64,000 nt of DNA, from assembly GCF_902859765.1 (NCBI RefSeq), contig NZ_CADIJV010000001.1, forward strand, positions 124,001 through 188,000, read 5' to 3'. Positions 26,797 through 40,218 of this stretch are shown one piece after another (positions within the stretch are counted from its first letter, which is position 1; each line of letters starts with the position of its first letter). The position numbers and the translations under genes are program-made. Under the pieces are notes generated by a model, which worked only from the letters and a program-made list of their open reading frames with translations, was not told the origin of the DNA and did no database searches. This stretch comes from Achromobacter pulmonis. GTDB lineage: Bacteria; Pseudomonadota; Gammaproteobacteria; Burkholderiales; Burkholderiaceae_B.

Positions 26797-27612
26797 TTAC
26801 TTGCCTCCGAACAGGCGCTTCAGGAAACCCGGCTTTTCATAATCGGTAAAGCGCAGGGCCTTGTCTTCGCCCAGGTAGCGGGCCACGACGTCTTTGTAGG
26901 CCTCGGAGACGTCGGTGTCTTTCAGGTGGATGGCGGGCAGGCCCTGGTTGGAGGCTTGCAGCACGGCTTCGGATTCGGGAATGACGCCGATCAGCTTGAT
27001 GCGCAGGATGTCCTCGATGTCGCCCAGCGACAGCATTTCGCCGTCGACCACGCGCTTGGGGTTGTAGCGCGTCAGCAGCAGGTATTCCTTGACCGGTTCG
27101 TCACCCTCGACGGCGCGCTTGGACTTGGCCGCCAGGATGCCCAGGATGCGGTCGGAGTCGCGTACCGACGAAACCTCGGGGTTGGTCACGACCAGTGCGT
27201 CGTCGGCGAAATAGGCCGCCATCAGCGCGCCGGTTTCGATGCCGGCGGGCGAGTCGCAGACGATGTAGTCGAAGCCCATTTCCTTCAGGTCGTTGATGAC
27301 CTTTTCCACGCCTTCCTGCGTCAGCGCATCCTTGTCGCGCGTCTGCGAGGCCGGCAGGATGAACAGGTTTTCAAGCTGCTTGTCCTTGATCAGCGCCTGG
27401 TTGAGCGTGGCTTCGCCCTGGATCACGTTGACGAAGTCGTACACCACGCGGCGCTCGCAGCCCATGATGAGATCGAGGTTGCGCAGGCCGACATCGAAGT
27501 CGATGACAGCGGTCTTGTGGCCCCGCATCGCGAGGCCCGCGGAAAAACTGGCGCTCGTCGTGGTTTTGCCCACGCCGCCTTTGCCGGAAGTCACCACAAC
27601 AATGCGTGTCAT
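26797..27612 (-). CDS. minD: Septum site-determining ATPase MinD
   Basis: 271 residues from MTRIVVVTSGKGGVGKTT, which carries the deviant Walker A motif with the signature lysine. The start at 27612 was preferred to 27621 because other MinD proteins begin at this position. 'CDSPAGIETGALMAAYFAD' is the switch region. The C-terminal amphipathic membrane-targeting helix is seen in 'KPGFLKRLFGGK'. MinD recruits MinC to the membrane and is cycled by MinE. Confidence 0.96.
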   Translation of the reverse strand: MTRIVVVTSGKGGVGKTTTSASFSAGLAMRGHKTAVIDFDVGLRNLDLIMGCERRVVYDFVNVIQGEATLNQALIKDKQLENLFILPASQTRDKDALTQEGVEKVINDLKEMGFDYIVCDSPAGIETGALMAAYFADDALVVTNPEVSSVRDSDRILGILAAKSKRAVEGDEPVKEYLLLTRYNPKRVVDGEMLSLGDIEDILRIKLIGVIPESEAVLQASNQGLPAIHLKDTDVSEAYKDVVARYLGEDKALRFTDYEKPGFLKRLFGGK

Positions 27613-27792
27613 GACGATCAAACCCTTATGTTCGAATAAATCGCGTTATCGTAAAGCAAAAAGCCCGTGTAAGGCTTCTTACAGAATGTGTTGAATGCGC
27701 GCGGATTGCGTTGATGCAACCGTGGCTTGCAGGAACGGCCCGGGCCGGGATCGGCGGCGCCCATCATGGGGCCGCGGCGCGGGTGCGCCATG

Positions 27793-28698
27793 TCAGGCTT
27801 TCAGCGCCTCGATGCGCAGGGTATCGCCGTCCAGGCGCACCAGCGCGGGCTGGTTGTGCAGCGACCGGTCCAGCTTGTCCTCCACCACGCGGTACACGCC
27901 GGCCACGGCCAGCAGTTCGGCATCCAGATGCGTGGTGAAGATGCGCGCCGAGGTGTCGCCGCGCGCGCCGGCCATGGCCTTGCCGCGCAGCGGGCCGTAC
28001 ACGTGCACGTTGCCGTCGGCGATGACTTCGGCGCCCTGGCTCACCATGCCGATCACGACCAGGTCGGTATGGCGCGCATAGACCCGTTGGCCCGAGCGCA
28101 GCGGCCGGGTAATGACCAGGGCCGACGAAGACTGGGGCGCGGCCGGCGTCGGGCTGGGCGCCGACGTGGTGCTGGCGGCGGCGCGCCCGGGCAGCGGATC
28201 GGCGGCTTGGGCGGGTTGCTCCGCGGCCTTGTCCTTTGCCTGGCCGGCGTCGATGGCGCCTTCGGCGGCGGCAGAGGGTGTGGCAGTGGGGGCGGGCGCG
28301 ATCTCGACCGCGGCCGCCGGCACGGACGGCACCGGCGTCGCCACGTCGTTGGGCGGCGCGGTGTCGATCACTTGCGCCGGCCGGGCCGAAGGGGTGGACA
28401 GTTCCACGGGCGTCAGGCCGGCGGCGCGGGCCGCGTCCAGGTTGGCGCCCTCGGCCACCACGCCGATGGGGGGCAGGTTGTGCGCGCGCAGGGCGGCGAC
28501 CAGCGCGTCCCAGTCAATGGTCTCTTCGACGCGGCTGGCGTCGACGACCACGGGCTCGTTCTCGAAGAAACTGCCGGCATCGGCCATGCGCTTGGCCAGC
28601 GCGGCGTTCAGGCGCTCGGGGTCGGCGCTGTGCAGGACCACCCGGATGGCATACAGGGTGGCGCTCTTGAAGTCCAGGGCTAGGGATTCAGTGTTCAT
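27793..28698 (-). CDS. minC: Septum site-determining protein MinC with a long Pro/Ala linker
   Basis: 301 residues from [12 protein letters not shown], considerably longer than E. coli MinC (231). The N-terminal FtsZ-inhibiting domain ends near residue 105, and the C-terminal beta-helix that binds MinD begins near '[19 protein letters not shown]'. In between lies a linker of roughly 90 residues rich in Pro, Ala, Thr and Ser. The start at 28698 matches the MinC N-terminus; a longer reading to 28767 is possible but lacks similarity. About 180 bp separates it from minD. Confidence 0.93.
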   Translation of the reverse strand: MNTESLALDFKSATLYAIRVVLHSADPERLNAALAKRMADAGSFFENEPVVVDASRVEETIDWDALVAALRAHNLPPIGVVAEGANLDAARAAGLTPVELSTPSARPAQVIDTAPPNDVATPVPSVPAAAVEIAPAPTATPSAAAEGAIDAGQAKDKAAEQPAQAADPLPGRAAASTTSAPSPTPAAPQSSSALVITRPLRSGQRVYARHTDLVVIGMVSQGAEVIADGNVHVYGPLRGKAMAGARGDTSARIFTTHLDAELLAVAGVYRVVEDKLDRSLHNQPALVRLDGDTLRIEALKA

Positions 28699-28873
28699 CT
28701 TGATTGGGGCTGGCGGTTCGGGGCGCCTGGAAGGGGCGCGCGCAACCGGCTGCGGAATGTCGGGCATGATAACCCGCCGCGGGCCCGCGCAATCGCTTCG
28801 CCAAGGGGAAAAACCCCGGGCTGTGCGGGGGATAGCGGCGCGGCCGGCCCTGGAAAACCGACCGCGCGGCGGA

Positions 28874-30640
<1,767 letters not shown>

Positions 30641-30776
30641 TCTTGAAAGAATAGGAAAAAGCAGCGACAAAGCGTCAATTTTGCCACGTTCCCGCGGCGA
30701 GCCCTTTTTGGCCCGCTGCAAGCGGTTTCAAACCGGCCCCCATTGTCATGTAACTGGCTCTACACTACGGGCCATC

Positions 30777-32120
30777 ATGGATATCTCCACCCTTTCCCTG
30801 GCCCGCGCGCAATTCGTGGCCAGCCTGAGCTTCCTGGCGCTGTTCCTGGCCGTGGCCCTGGCGCTGGCTTGGGTTCTGCTGTTCTTCAAGATCCGCGCCC
30901 GCGTTTCGGGACGCAGCGGCTGGACCGCCGCCTATCGCTTCTGGGTCCGCATCTTCGCCCTGTCGTTCGTGCTCACGCTGGCCGCTTGCGTGCCGGTGCT
31001 GATCCAGCTGGGCAGCTTGTGGTCCGGGCTGATGGACAAGATCGGTAACGTCGCCGGCCCGCTGCTGGGCTACGGCATCCTGTCGGTCTTCATTCTCAAG
31101 TCCTGCTTCCTCGGCGTCATGCTGTTCGGCCAGCGCCGGGTGTCGGATGGCATCCATACCCTGGCGGTGCTGATGGTGGCGGTCGGCCAGCTGGTGGCGC
31201 TGTTCTGGGTGCTGGCGCTGCAATCCTGGATGCAGACGCCGGATGGCGCGGTGCTGGTCGATGGCCGCTACCAGGTCTACGACTGGGCCGCGGTGGTGCT
31301 CAACCCCTCCGTCGGCTGGCGCCTGGCGGGGGTGGTGGTGGGCGCGGCCCTGGCCGCCGCCTTCCTGATGATGGGCGTGACCGCGCTGCAAGCGCTGCGT
31401 CGTCCGCTTGGCGACGGCGAGCGTGCCACGTTCAAGACTGGCCTGGTCATCGCCGCGCTGGCCGCCGTGCTGCAATTGCCCGTGGCCGTCGGCGCCGGCC
31501 AGACAATGGCCAAGTACCAACCGGCCAAGGCTGCCGCCGCCGCTGGCTACTGGGAAAGCGGCAGCGAGCCGAACCTGGTGCTGTTCGGCTGGCCCGACGC
31601 CCGCGCCCACACCAACGTGGCGGACTGGACCCTGCGCAATGCCGGCGGCATGTGGCTGCACCGCAACGAGGACGGTACCTACCAGGGGCTGGACAAGTAC
31701 TCGGGCATGCTGCCGCCGGTGGCGCTGACGTTCTGGTCGCTGCGGGTCGCCGCGGGGCTGGGCCTGCTGATGCTGGCCGTTTCCTGGGTCACCTTCCTGT
31801 GGACCTGGCGCCGCGGCATGGACGTCGCGGTGCTGCCGCCATGGTGGCAGCGCGTGCTGTGCGGCATGATGTTCTCGGGCGGCATCGCCGTGGTGGCCGG
31901 CTGGTGGGTTTCCGTGATCGGTCTGCAGCCCTTCGTCGTCAACGGCACGGTCACGCAATCCGAGGTGCTGGGCAGCGTGTCCTCCAGCACCGTGCTCTAT
32001 GGCCTGGCCGGCTACGGCCTGTTGTACGCATTGCTGCTGGCGGCCTTCGCCGGCATGCTGTTCCACGCGGCCCGCTACGGCGTGGTGCCGGTGCGCAAAC
32101 TGGGTGGAGGCACGCCATGA
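30777..32120 (+). CDS. Cytochrome bd-type oxidase subunit I homologue (CydA/CIO-like) lacking all haem ligands
   Basis: 447 residues with the CydA membrane layout and clear CIO similarity ('LARAQF', 'GPLLGYGIL', 'FLGVMLFG', 'SWMQTPDGA', 'LVLFGWPD', 'FWSLRVAAGLGLLM'). By alignment to E. coli numbering from memory, the haem ligand His19 is Leu20, His186 is Gly185, Met393 is Ala325 and Glu445 is Val380. Glu99 is Gly100, Glu107 is Lys108, Glu257 of the quinol loop is Ala256 and Arg448 is Leu383, while Lys252 (Lys251) and Arg391 (Arg323) remain. There is no frameshift or stop, and codon use matches the neighbours. It cannot be a normal quinol oxidase. Its role is unknown; it overlaps a cydB-like partner (ATGA). 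Confidence 0.85.
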   Translation: MDISTLSLARAQFVASLSFLALFLAVALALAWVLLFFKIRARVSGRSGWTAAYRFWVRIFALSFVLTLAACVPVLIQLGSLWSGLMDKIGNVAGPLLGYGILSVFILKSCFLGVMLFGQRRVSDGIHTLAVLMVAVGQLVALFWVLALQSWMQTPDGAVLVDGRYQVYDWAAVVLNPSVGWRLAGVVVGAALAAAFLMMGVTALQALRRPLGDGERATFKTGLVIAALAAVLQLPVAVGAGQTMAKYQPAKAAAAAGYWESGSEPNLVLFGWPDARAHTNVADWTLRNAGGMWLHRNEDGTYQGLDKYSGMLPPVALTFWSLRVAAGLGLLMLAVSWVTFLWTWRRGMDVAVLPPWWQRVLCGMMFSGGIAVVAGWWVSVIGLQPFVVNGTVTQSEVLGSVSSSTVLYGLAGYGLLYALLLAAFAGMLFHAARYGVVPVRKLGGGTP

Positions 32121-33172
32121 TTGCCATGCTCGCGGCTTCGCAGGGGTTGAGCCCCGACGATCCCTCCTTCTGGATGCCGCTCGCGTTCATGGGCCTGCTG
32201 TTCATCGTCATCGCCGCGGGCGTGGTGCTGGACGGCTTCGACCTGGGCGTGGGGATTCTGCTGCAACTGGCGCCCGAGCAGGAGCGGGGGCGCATGATGA
32301 GCCTGCTGAGTCCCTGGCGCGATGCCAACGAGTTCTGGCTGCTGCTGGGCATGGGCCTGTTCGCCTCGGCCTTCCCGTTCGCGTGGGGCGCCGTGCTGGG
32401 CAAGCTGTACGGGCCGCTCACGTTCATGGTGCTGGGGGTGGTGCTGCGCAGTGTGGCGTTCGAATTCCGCATCCGCGCCCGCACCGAGGCCAAGCCGCGC
32501 TGGATTCTCGGCTTCTGGGCCGGCTCGCTGATAACCGCCTTCGGCCAGGGCATGCTGCTGGGGCGCATCGCCACCGGCTACCAATCCGATGCCGGCTACG
32601 GCTGGTTCGCGCTGTTCGTCGGCCTCTGCGCGGTGGCTGCCTATGTGCTGCTGGGCGCGTCCTGGCTGGTGATGCGGGTCGATGGCGACCTGCAACGCCG
32701 CGCCGCCAACTGGGCGCGCCACGCGATCCGTTGGACTGCCGTCGGCATGGTCGCCATTGCCGTCACGCTGGGCCTGGCCAACGCCGGTATCTTCTACAAG
32801 TGGAGCAACATCGCCCACCTGAGCCTCGCGGCCACCGTCTGGCTGCTGATGCTGGCGGGCTTTGTCGCCGCCGAAATGCTGCTGGCGCGCCTGCCTGGCC
32901 GCGCCGACCGCTTCAGCTGGCTGCCGTTCGTACTATGCGTGGCGCTGTTCCTGCTGATGCTGAGCGGCCTGGCCTACAGCCTGTTCCCCTACTTGATCCT
33001 GGACGACATGACGCTGTGGGACGGCGCCGGCGCGCTGGGCTCGATGCGGCTGGTGATGGCCGGCGCGGTGGTGGGGATCCCGGTGGTGCTGGTGTTCAAT
33101 ATCCTGGCCTACCGCTCGGTGTTCGGCAAGGAGCGCGCGCCCGTGCCGCTGTTGCCGCCGCCGTCGTCTTGA
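32117..33172 (+). CDS. Cytochrome bd-type oxidase subunit II homologue (CydB-like)
   Basis: 351 residues, about nine membrane helices, starting at the ATGA overlap with the cydA-like gene. CydB features are the helix 1 motif 'VVLDGFDLGVGILLQL' (usually MDGFDLG), 'WRDANEFWLLLGMGLF' in place of the usual WDGNETWLV, and 'GVVLRSVAFEFRIRAR', which is intact. CydB carries no haem in canonical oxidases and stabilises CydA. The WDGNE motif is altered, consistent with co-divergence of the pair. No CydX-like small ORF is seen between 33172 and 33264. Confidence 0.85.
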   Translation: MIAMLAASQGLSPDDPSFWMPLAFMGLLFIVIAAGVVLDGFDLGVGILLQLAPEQERGRMMSLLSPWRDANEFWLLLGMGLFASAFPFAWGAVLGKLYGPLTFMVLGVVLRSVAFEFRIRARTEAKPRWILGFWAGSLITAFGQGMLLGRIATGYQSDAGYGWFALFVGLCAVAAYVLLGASWLVMRVDGDLQRRAANWARHAIRWTAVGMVAIAVTLGLANAGIFYKWSNIAHLSLAATVWLLMLAGFVAAEMLLARLPGRADRFSWLPFVLCVALFLLMLSGLAYSLFPYLILDDMTLWDGAGALGSMRLVMAGAVVGIPVVLVFNILAYRSVFGKERAPVPLLPPPSS

Positions 33173-33263
33173 CCGCTGCCGCGGGATACGCCGGCGGCCG
33201 GCAGCCGTGCCGGCGCGTCTTGGTCCCGCACCCCGGCGCGCGGATGCCGTCCGGCGCCCGGCG

Positions 33264-35093
<1,830 letters not shown>

Positions 35094-35186
35094 GGGGGTA
35101 GGCCGTGAGCATCATGGCGGGGATTTTAAGCCGCAAATCCGGCCGCCCGGGCGCGGCTGGACATTTCCGTCCGTCGGCCCGCCGAT

Positions 35187-36494
35187 TCACCAGCTCAGCC
35201 ACGTGCCGCGCATGAAGGCGTCCACCGGCATGCTGAGATTGGCGCGCCACTCGTAATGGCCCGAAATGATGTCGCGATCGGCCCCCACCGCCAGCTTGAC
35301 CCGCGGCGCCACGAACATGCTGTGACTCAGGCCGAACCGCTGTTCGGCCAGCGCCGAGCCTTCGTGCAGCCCCGAATAGGTGCCGCTCAAAGTGCCCCAG
35401 CCGGTGATGGGCACCCCGGCCGAGAAGGTGTTGCGGGTTTGCGGCGCGCTGGCCACGCCGCTGGTATAGGTGGACAGGTCGCCGAAACCGGCGCCGATCT
35501 GTTCGTTGGTGTAGCCCAGATTGACCATATCGGCCACGTCGACGCGGTAGCCGAAGCGGTAGCGCCAGGCGTTGGTGGCATCGAACGAACTCTGGGTGGC
35601 GCCGGCCTGGAAGGTGCCGTAGTCGCCGGCGGAGTAGGTGGTGCCCAGGCCGCGGGTGGTCAGCGATGGCGCGCTCTGCATCTGGCCTTCCAGTGTCAGC
35701 ACCGGCGTCAGCCCGTAGCGCACCGTGCCATTCCCGACCGAGGCGCCATAGTCGACCGCTCCCGAGGTGGCGGCCGGGTCCATGCGGTTGAGTCGTCCGA
35801 GCGACGACGAATAGCCGAACGCGCCCTCCGCCAGCGGTGCCGTGCTGCTTTGCAGGTTGGAGATCTGCAGCCCGCCGACCGGCGCGCTGCTGCCCCAGGC
35901 GGGCGCATTGGCGCTGATATTGCCCACCGCGAACGACGGCCCGCTGAGGTTGCGGTAGGTCCAGCTGCGGTCGCCGTCGTAGCGCAGGCCGTCCTGGCCG
36001 CTGACCGAGGCAAACCAGGGGCGGCTGGGGCGCGACACGCCGGAGATGACGACCACTGGCGGCCGGGGTATGTCCCCGCTTTCGAGGTCGAACGTATAGT
36101 CGGGCGTTTCGGCCGGGGCCGCGGCGATCTCGGCGGTGTCGCAGCCCAGCGGGCCGGCGGCGGCATCGCCGGACAGGGTCGGCCCTGTCCCCGGTATCAC
36201 TTCGGCGTCGCTGCCGGCCACGCTGGTGTCCATGGCCGGCTCGCTCGTCTGCATTTCGCAGGGAGCCGGGTCCAGCGGCACCGCCCGCGAGGCCATCGAG
36301 GTGGCCGGCCGCACCGGCACCGGCTGCACTGGCGACAGCACGCCGATGCCGCGCGCGATGTAGGCTGGCACCGGCGCAGCGGATGTGGAGACGGCCGACG
36401 CGCTGCCGAACGCCGGCATCATAGGGCTGGCCAGTCCAGCCACGAATACCGTGTGCAGCAATAACCGTTTGCGCCAATGTGCAGGGGCGACCAT
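35187..36494 (-). CDS. Usher-like outer-membrane beta-barrel protein (orphan, truncated relative to ushers)
   Basis: 435 residues from MVAPAHWRKRLLLHTVFVAG, a Sec signal peptide ending near PAFGSA. After a low-complexity Pro/Ala/Ser region (40-120), the sequence resembles the beta-barrel of fimbrial ushers: 'VGGLQISNLQSSTAPLAEGA', 'YGLTPVLTLEGQMQSAPSL' and alternating aromatic strands to the C-terminal Trp. Ushers are about 800 residues and contain a plug and C-terminal domains that are absent here. No chaperone or pilin genes are adjacent. It probably sits in the outer membrane, function unknown. It is divergent from the two-component genes at 36709. Confidence 0.65.
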   Translation of the reverse strand: MVAPAHWRKRLLLHTVFVAGLASPMMPAFGSASAVSTSAAPVPAYIARGIGVLSPVQPVPVRPATSMASRAVPLDPAPCEMQTSEPAMDTSVAGSDAEVIPGTGPTLSGDAAAGPLGCDTAEIAAAPAETPDYTFDLESGDIPRPPVVVISGVSRPSRPWFASVSGQDGLRYDGDRSWTYRNLSGPSFAVGNISANAPAWGSSAPVGGLQISNLQSSTAPLAEGAFGYSSSLGRLNRMDPAATSGAVDYGASVGNGTVRYGLTPVLTLEGQMQSAPSLTTRGLGTTYSAGDYGTFQAGATQSSFDATNAWRYRFGYRVDVADMVNLGYTNEQIGAGFGDLSTYTSGVASAPQTRNTFSAGVPITGWGTLSGTYSGLHEGSALAEQRFGLSHSMFVAPRVKLAVGADRDIISGHYEWRANLSMPVDAFMRGTWLSW

Positions 36495-36708
36495 AACCGA
36501 CAGTGTAGAAAGGGGACGTTGCCGCCGCTGTAAACGATTTTTAGTAAACCCGACCAGCGTATGCGCGGGCAATGGGCGGTATTTTAGGGCCAGTCCGATT
36601 GCCGTGCCATGTCGGCGCCAATGGGCCGGCATCCGCGCCAAACATCGTGCAACAGGTATATTTCAGATGATTTCCCGGCTCTTGCCGCCGACGTCGGACG
36701 GCTCCACT

Positions 36709-37419
36709 ATGGCATCCATGGACAATCCCCACACCAAGCTGCTGGTCGTCGACGACGACCCGGCCCTGCGGCAACTGCTGGCCGACTACCTGAACCGCCA
36801 TGGCTACGACACGCTGCTGGCGCCGGACGCCAGCGACCTGCCGTCGCGCATCACCCGCTATGCCCCCGATCTGCTGGTGCTGGACCGCATGCTGCCGGGC
36901 GGCGACGGGGCCGATGCCTGTCGCCGCCTGCGCGAACAGGGCGAGGACATCCCCGTGATCCTGCTGACCGCCCGCGACGAGGCGGTGGATCGCATCATCG
37001 GCCTGGAGGCTGGCGCCGACGACTACGTCGGCAAGCCCTTCGATCCCCGCGAATTGCTGGCCCGCATCGAGGCCGTGCTGCGGCGCAAGCGCGGCCCCTC
37101 GGCGCTGACCAAGGACGCGCCGGTCACCTTCGGCCCGTTCCTGTTCGACCCCTCCACCCGCCAGCTCTCGCGCGACGGCACGGTGGTCAAGCTCACCGGC
37201 GGCGAAATCAACCTGCTCGAGGCGCTGGTGCGCAATGCCGGCAAGCCGCTGTCACGCGAACGCCTGCTGGCGCTGGCGCGTGACGACGACGCCGGCGAAC
37301 GCAACGACCGCGCCATCGATATCGCCATCCTGCGCCTGCGCCGCGTCATCGAGGACGACCCCAAGCAACCCCGCTGGATCCAGACCGTCTGGGGCATCGG
37401 CTACCGGTTCTCGCCCTGA
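36709..37419 (+). CDS. OmpR-family response regulator
   Basis: 236 residues. The receiver domain has the acidic pair and phospho-acceptor in 'KLLVVDDDPALRQLLADYL' and 'DLLVLDRMLPGGDGADACRR', and the switch Lys in 'DDYVGKPFDPRELLARI'. The C-terminal winged helix includes 'LTGGEINLLEALVRNAGKPL' and 'RWIQTVWGIGYRF'. The start is uncertain between ATG 36709 and ATG 36718, since neither has a good ribosome-binding site. It overlaps the kinase gene (TGATG). It resembles OmpR/RisA. Confidence 0.9.
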   Translation: MASMDNPHTKLLVVDDDPALRQLLADYLNRHGYDTLLAPDASDLPSRITRYAPDLLVLDRMLPGGDGADACRRLREQGEDIPVILLTARDEAVDRIIGLEAGADDYVGKPFDPRELLARIEAVLRRKRGPSALTKDAPVTFGPFLFDPSTRQLSRDGTVVKLTGGEINLLEALVRNAGKPLSRERLLALARDDDAGERNDRAIDIAILRLRRVIEDDPKQPRWIQTVWGIGYRFSP

Positions 37420-38957
37420 TGCGCTTCTCCGCCAGTTCCCTGGTGCCGCGCTCGCTGCGGGCGCGGCTGATTCTCCTGATTCTCGGCTCGGTGCTGTTGA
37501 CGCAGGCGGCGACGCTGGTGACCGTCTCGTACTTCCGCCACAAGTTCATGGAAGACGTGGCCATCGGCTACATCACCACCACCATCCGTACCCTGCGCGC
37601 GGCCGTGTCGCAGGTGCCGGCCGAGGACCGCGCCGATTTCGTGCGCGCCGCCTCGCAGAACCAGTGGCGGCTGTGGTCGCGGGTATTGCCGGCCGAAGCC
37701 AAGCTGCAACGTTTCAATGGCCGCCGTCCGCCGCCGCGCAATCTGCCGCGGCCGCCGCTGCCGAACGCGCAGATCCACGGGCCGCCTTTGCCGCCGGACA
37801 TGCGCGGCGACGAGCGCGAGGTCGACGAGCAGGCGGCCGAGCGCGCGCGTCAGCGCGAACGTGAAGAATATGTGCGCCGCCACAAACCCGAGCCCGACGA
37901 CATCCGCCGCGATCTGCGCGGGCTGGTGCAGCAGCTCAACGAGCGCCTGAACGACGGCACCCGCGTCGCGCTGTCGCATGGACCCACGCCGGAAATCTTC
38001 ATTTCGCTGGCGCCCAACCCGGCCACCGAGGACGCGCCGCGCCTGCGCGAATGGCTGGTCATCCCGCTCGACCGTCTCGATCCGCCCGTGGCCACGCCGT
38101 TGGTCGCGGCCTGGCTCGGCGGCCTGGGCCTGTTGCTGTTGCTGGCGGTGGGCTTCTCGTGGCATATCACCCGGCCCATCACCCGCCTGGCCGACGCTGC
38201 CGATCGCCTGGCCGCCGGCCAGCCGCAGCGGGTCGAGCCCTCCGGTCCGCACGAAACCCGCGTGCTGGGCGAGCGCTTCAACGCCATGCTGGACGCGCTG
38301 GCCGAGTCCGATTCGGTCAGGCGCACGCTGTTGTCGGGTTTGCCGCACGACCTGAAGGGGCCGCTGTCGCGCATGTGGCTGCGCATCGAACTGGCCGACG
38401 ATTCCGCCCTCAAGGAGGGGCTGCGCACCGACCTGCAGGACATGCAGCACATGGTCGACCAGTTCATCGGTTTCGTGCGCGGCACCGATCCGGCGGCCTA
38501 CCGCTACGCCTCGATGGCGCTGCCCGACTGGCTCACCGAGCGCGTCAATGCCTGGCGTGGCGCGGGCACCGACATCCAGCTCAAGACCTACGACGGCGAT
38601 GATGCGCTGGTGGTGCAGGGCGATGCCGTCGCCCTGGGCCGGCTGCTCGACAACCTGATCGGCAACGCCCTGAACCACGGCGCGCCCCCGGTCGATGTCA
38701 GCCTGCGCCGCGAAGGCCGCGATGCGGTGCTGGACGTGGCCGACCATGGCCCGGGCATCGCGCCGGAACGCCGCCAGGAGGCATTGCGGCCGTTCAGCCG
38801 CCTGGACGATGCCCGTACCCGCACCGGCAGCGTCGGCCTGGGACTGGCGCTGGCCGAGGCCATCGCCCGCGCCCACGGCGGCTCGCTGGAACTGCTGCAG
38901 GCCGGGTCGGGCGGGTTGTGCGTGCGGGTCAAGCTGCCGGTCGCGGACGGCGGCTGA
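37419..38957 (+). CDS. EnvZ-type sensor histidine kinase
   Basis: 512 residues. Helix 1 is residues 15-39, and helix 2 is about 219-243 ('LVAAWLGGLGLLLLLAVGFSW'). A HAMP domain follows, then the H box 'LLSGLPHDLKGPLSRMWLRI', N box 'LIGNALNHGAPP', G1 'DHGPGIAP' and G2 'GSVGLGLALAEAI'. The sensor region of about 180 residues includes an unusual Pro/Arg-rich stretch and a Glu/Arg helix near 105-175. It phosphorylates the response regulator whose stop codon it overlaps. The signal is unknown. Confidence 0.92.
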   Translation: MRFSASSLVPRSLRARLILLILGSVLLTQAATLVTVSYFRHKFMEDVAIGYITTTIRTLRAAVSQVPAEDRADFVRAASQNQWRLWSRVLPAEAKLQRFNGRRPPPRNLPRPPLPNAQIHGPPLPPDMRGDEREVDEQAAERARQREREEYVRRHKPEPDDIRRDLRGLVQQLNERLNDGTRVALSHGPTPEIFISLAPNPATEDAPRLREWLVIPLDRLDPPVATPLVAAWLGGLGLLLLLAVGFSWHITRPITRLADAADRLAAGQPQRVEPSGPHETRVLGERFNAMLDALAESDSVRRTLLSGLPHDLKGPLSRMWLRIELADDSALKEGLRTDLQDMQHMVDQFIGFVRGTDPAAYRYASMALPDWLTERVNAWRGAGTDIQLKTYDGDDALVVQGDAVALGRLLDNLIGNALNHGAPPVDVSLRREGRDAVLDVADHGPGIAPERRQEALRPFSRLDDARTRTGSVGLGLALAEAIARAHGGSLELLQAGSGGLCVRVKLPVADGG

Positions 38958-39053
38958 TCCGGCCCGGGCGCGTTTTGCACCCGGCGCCGGCGCCGCGTGC
39001 GGCGGTTACGGTACGATGCAGCATCCCGCTCAGCATTCTGTTGTTTCCGCACC

Positions 39054-40127
<1,074 letters not shown>

Positions 40128-40218
40128 ATCGCTCGGGCATCCCGGGGCAGCGGCGCCGGCGGGTTTATGATCCGGAGGTTTCGTTTCCGACTTTCTCCGC
40201 GATCCAAGGACTGCTTCC

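Noticed and set aside
30743-30766. Promoter TTGTCA ... TACACT before the cydA-like gene
   Set aside because: The spacing between the hexamers is only 12 nt, too short for a sigma-70 promoter.
30777-32120. The cydA-like gene as a pseudogene
   Set aside because: No stop or frameshift occurs over 447 codons, overlap with cydB is kept, and surrounding structural motifs are well conserved. Only the functional residues changed.
33173-33263. A cydX-type small subunit gene after cydB
   Set aside because: No ORF with a hydrophobic helix and ribosome-binding site fits in the 91 bp before the recQ stop.
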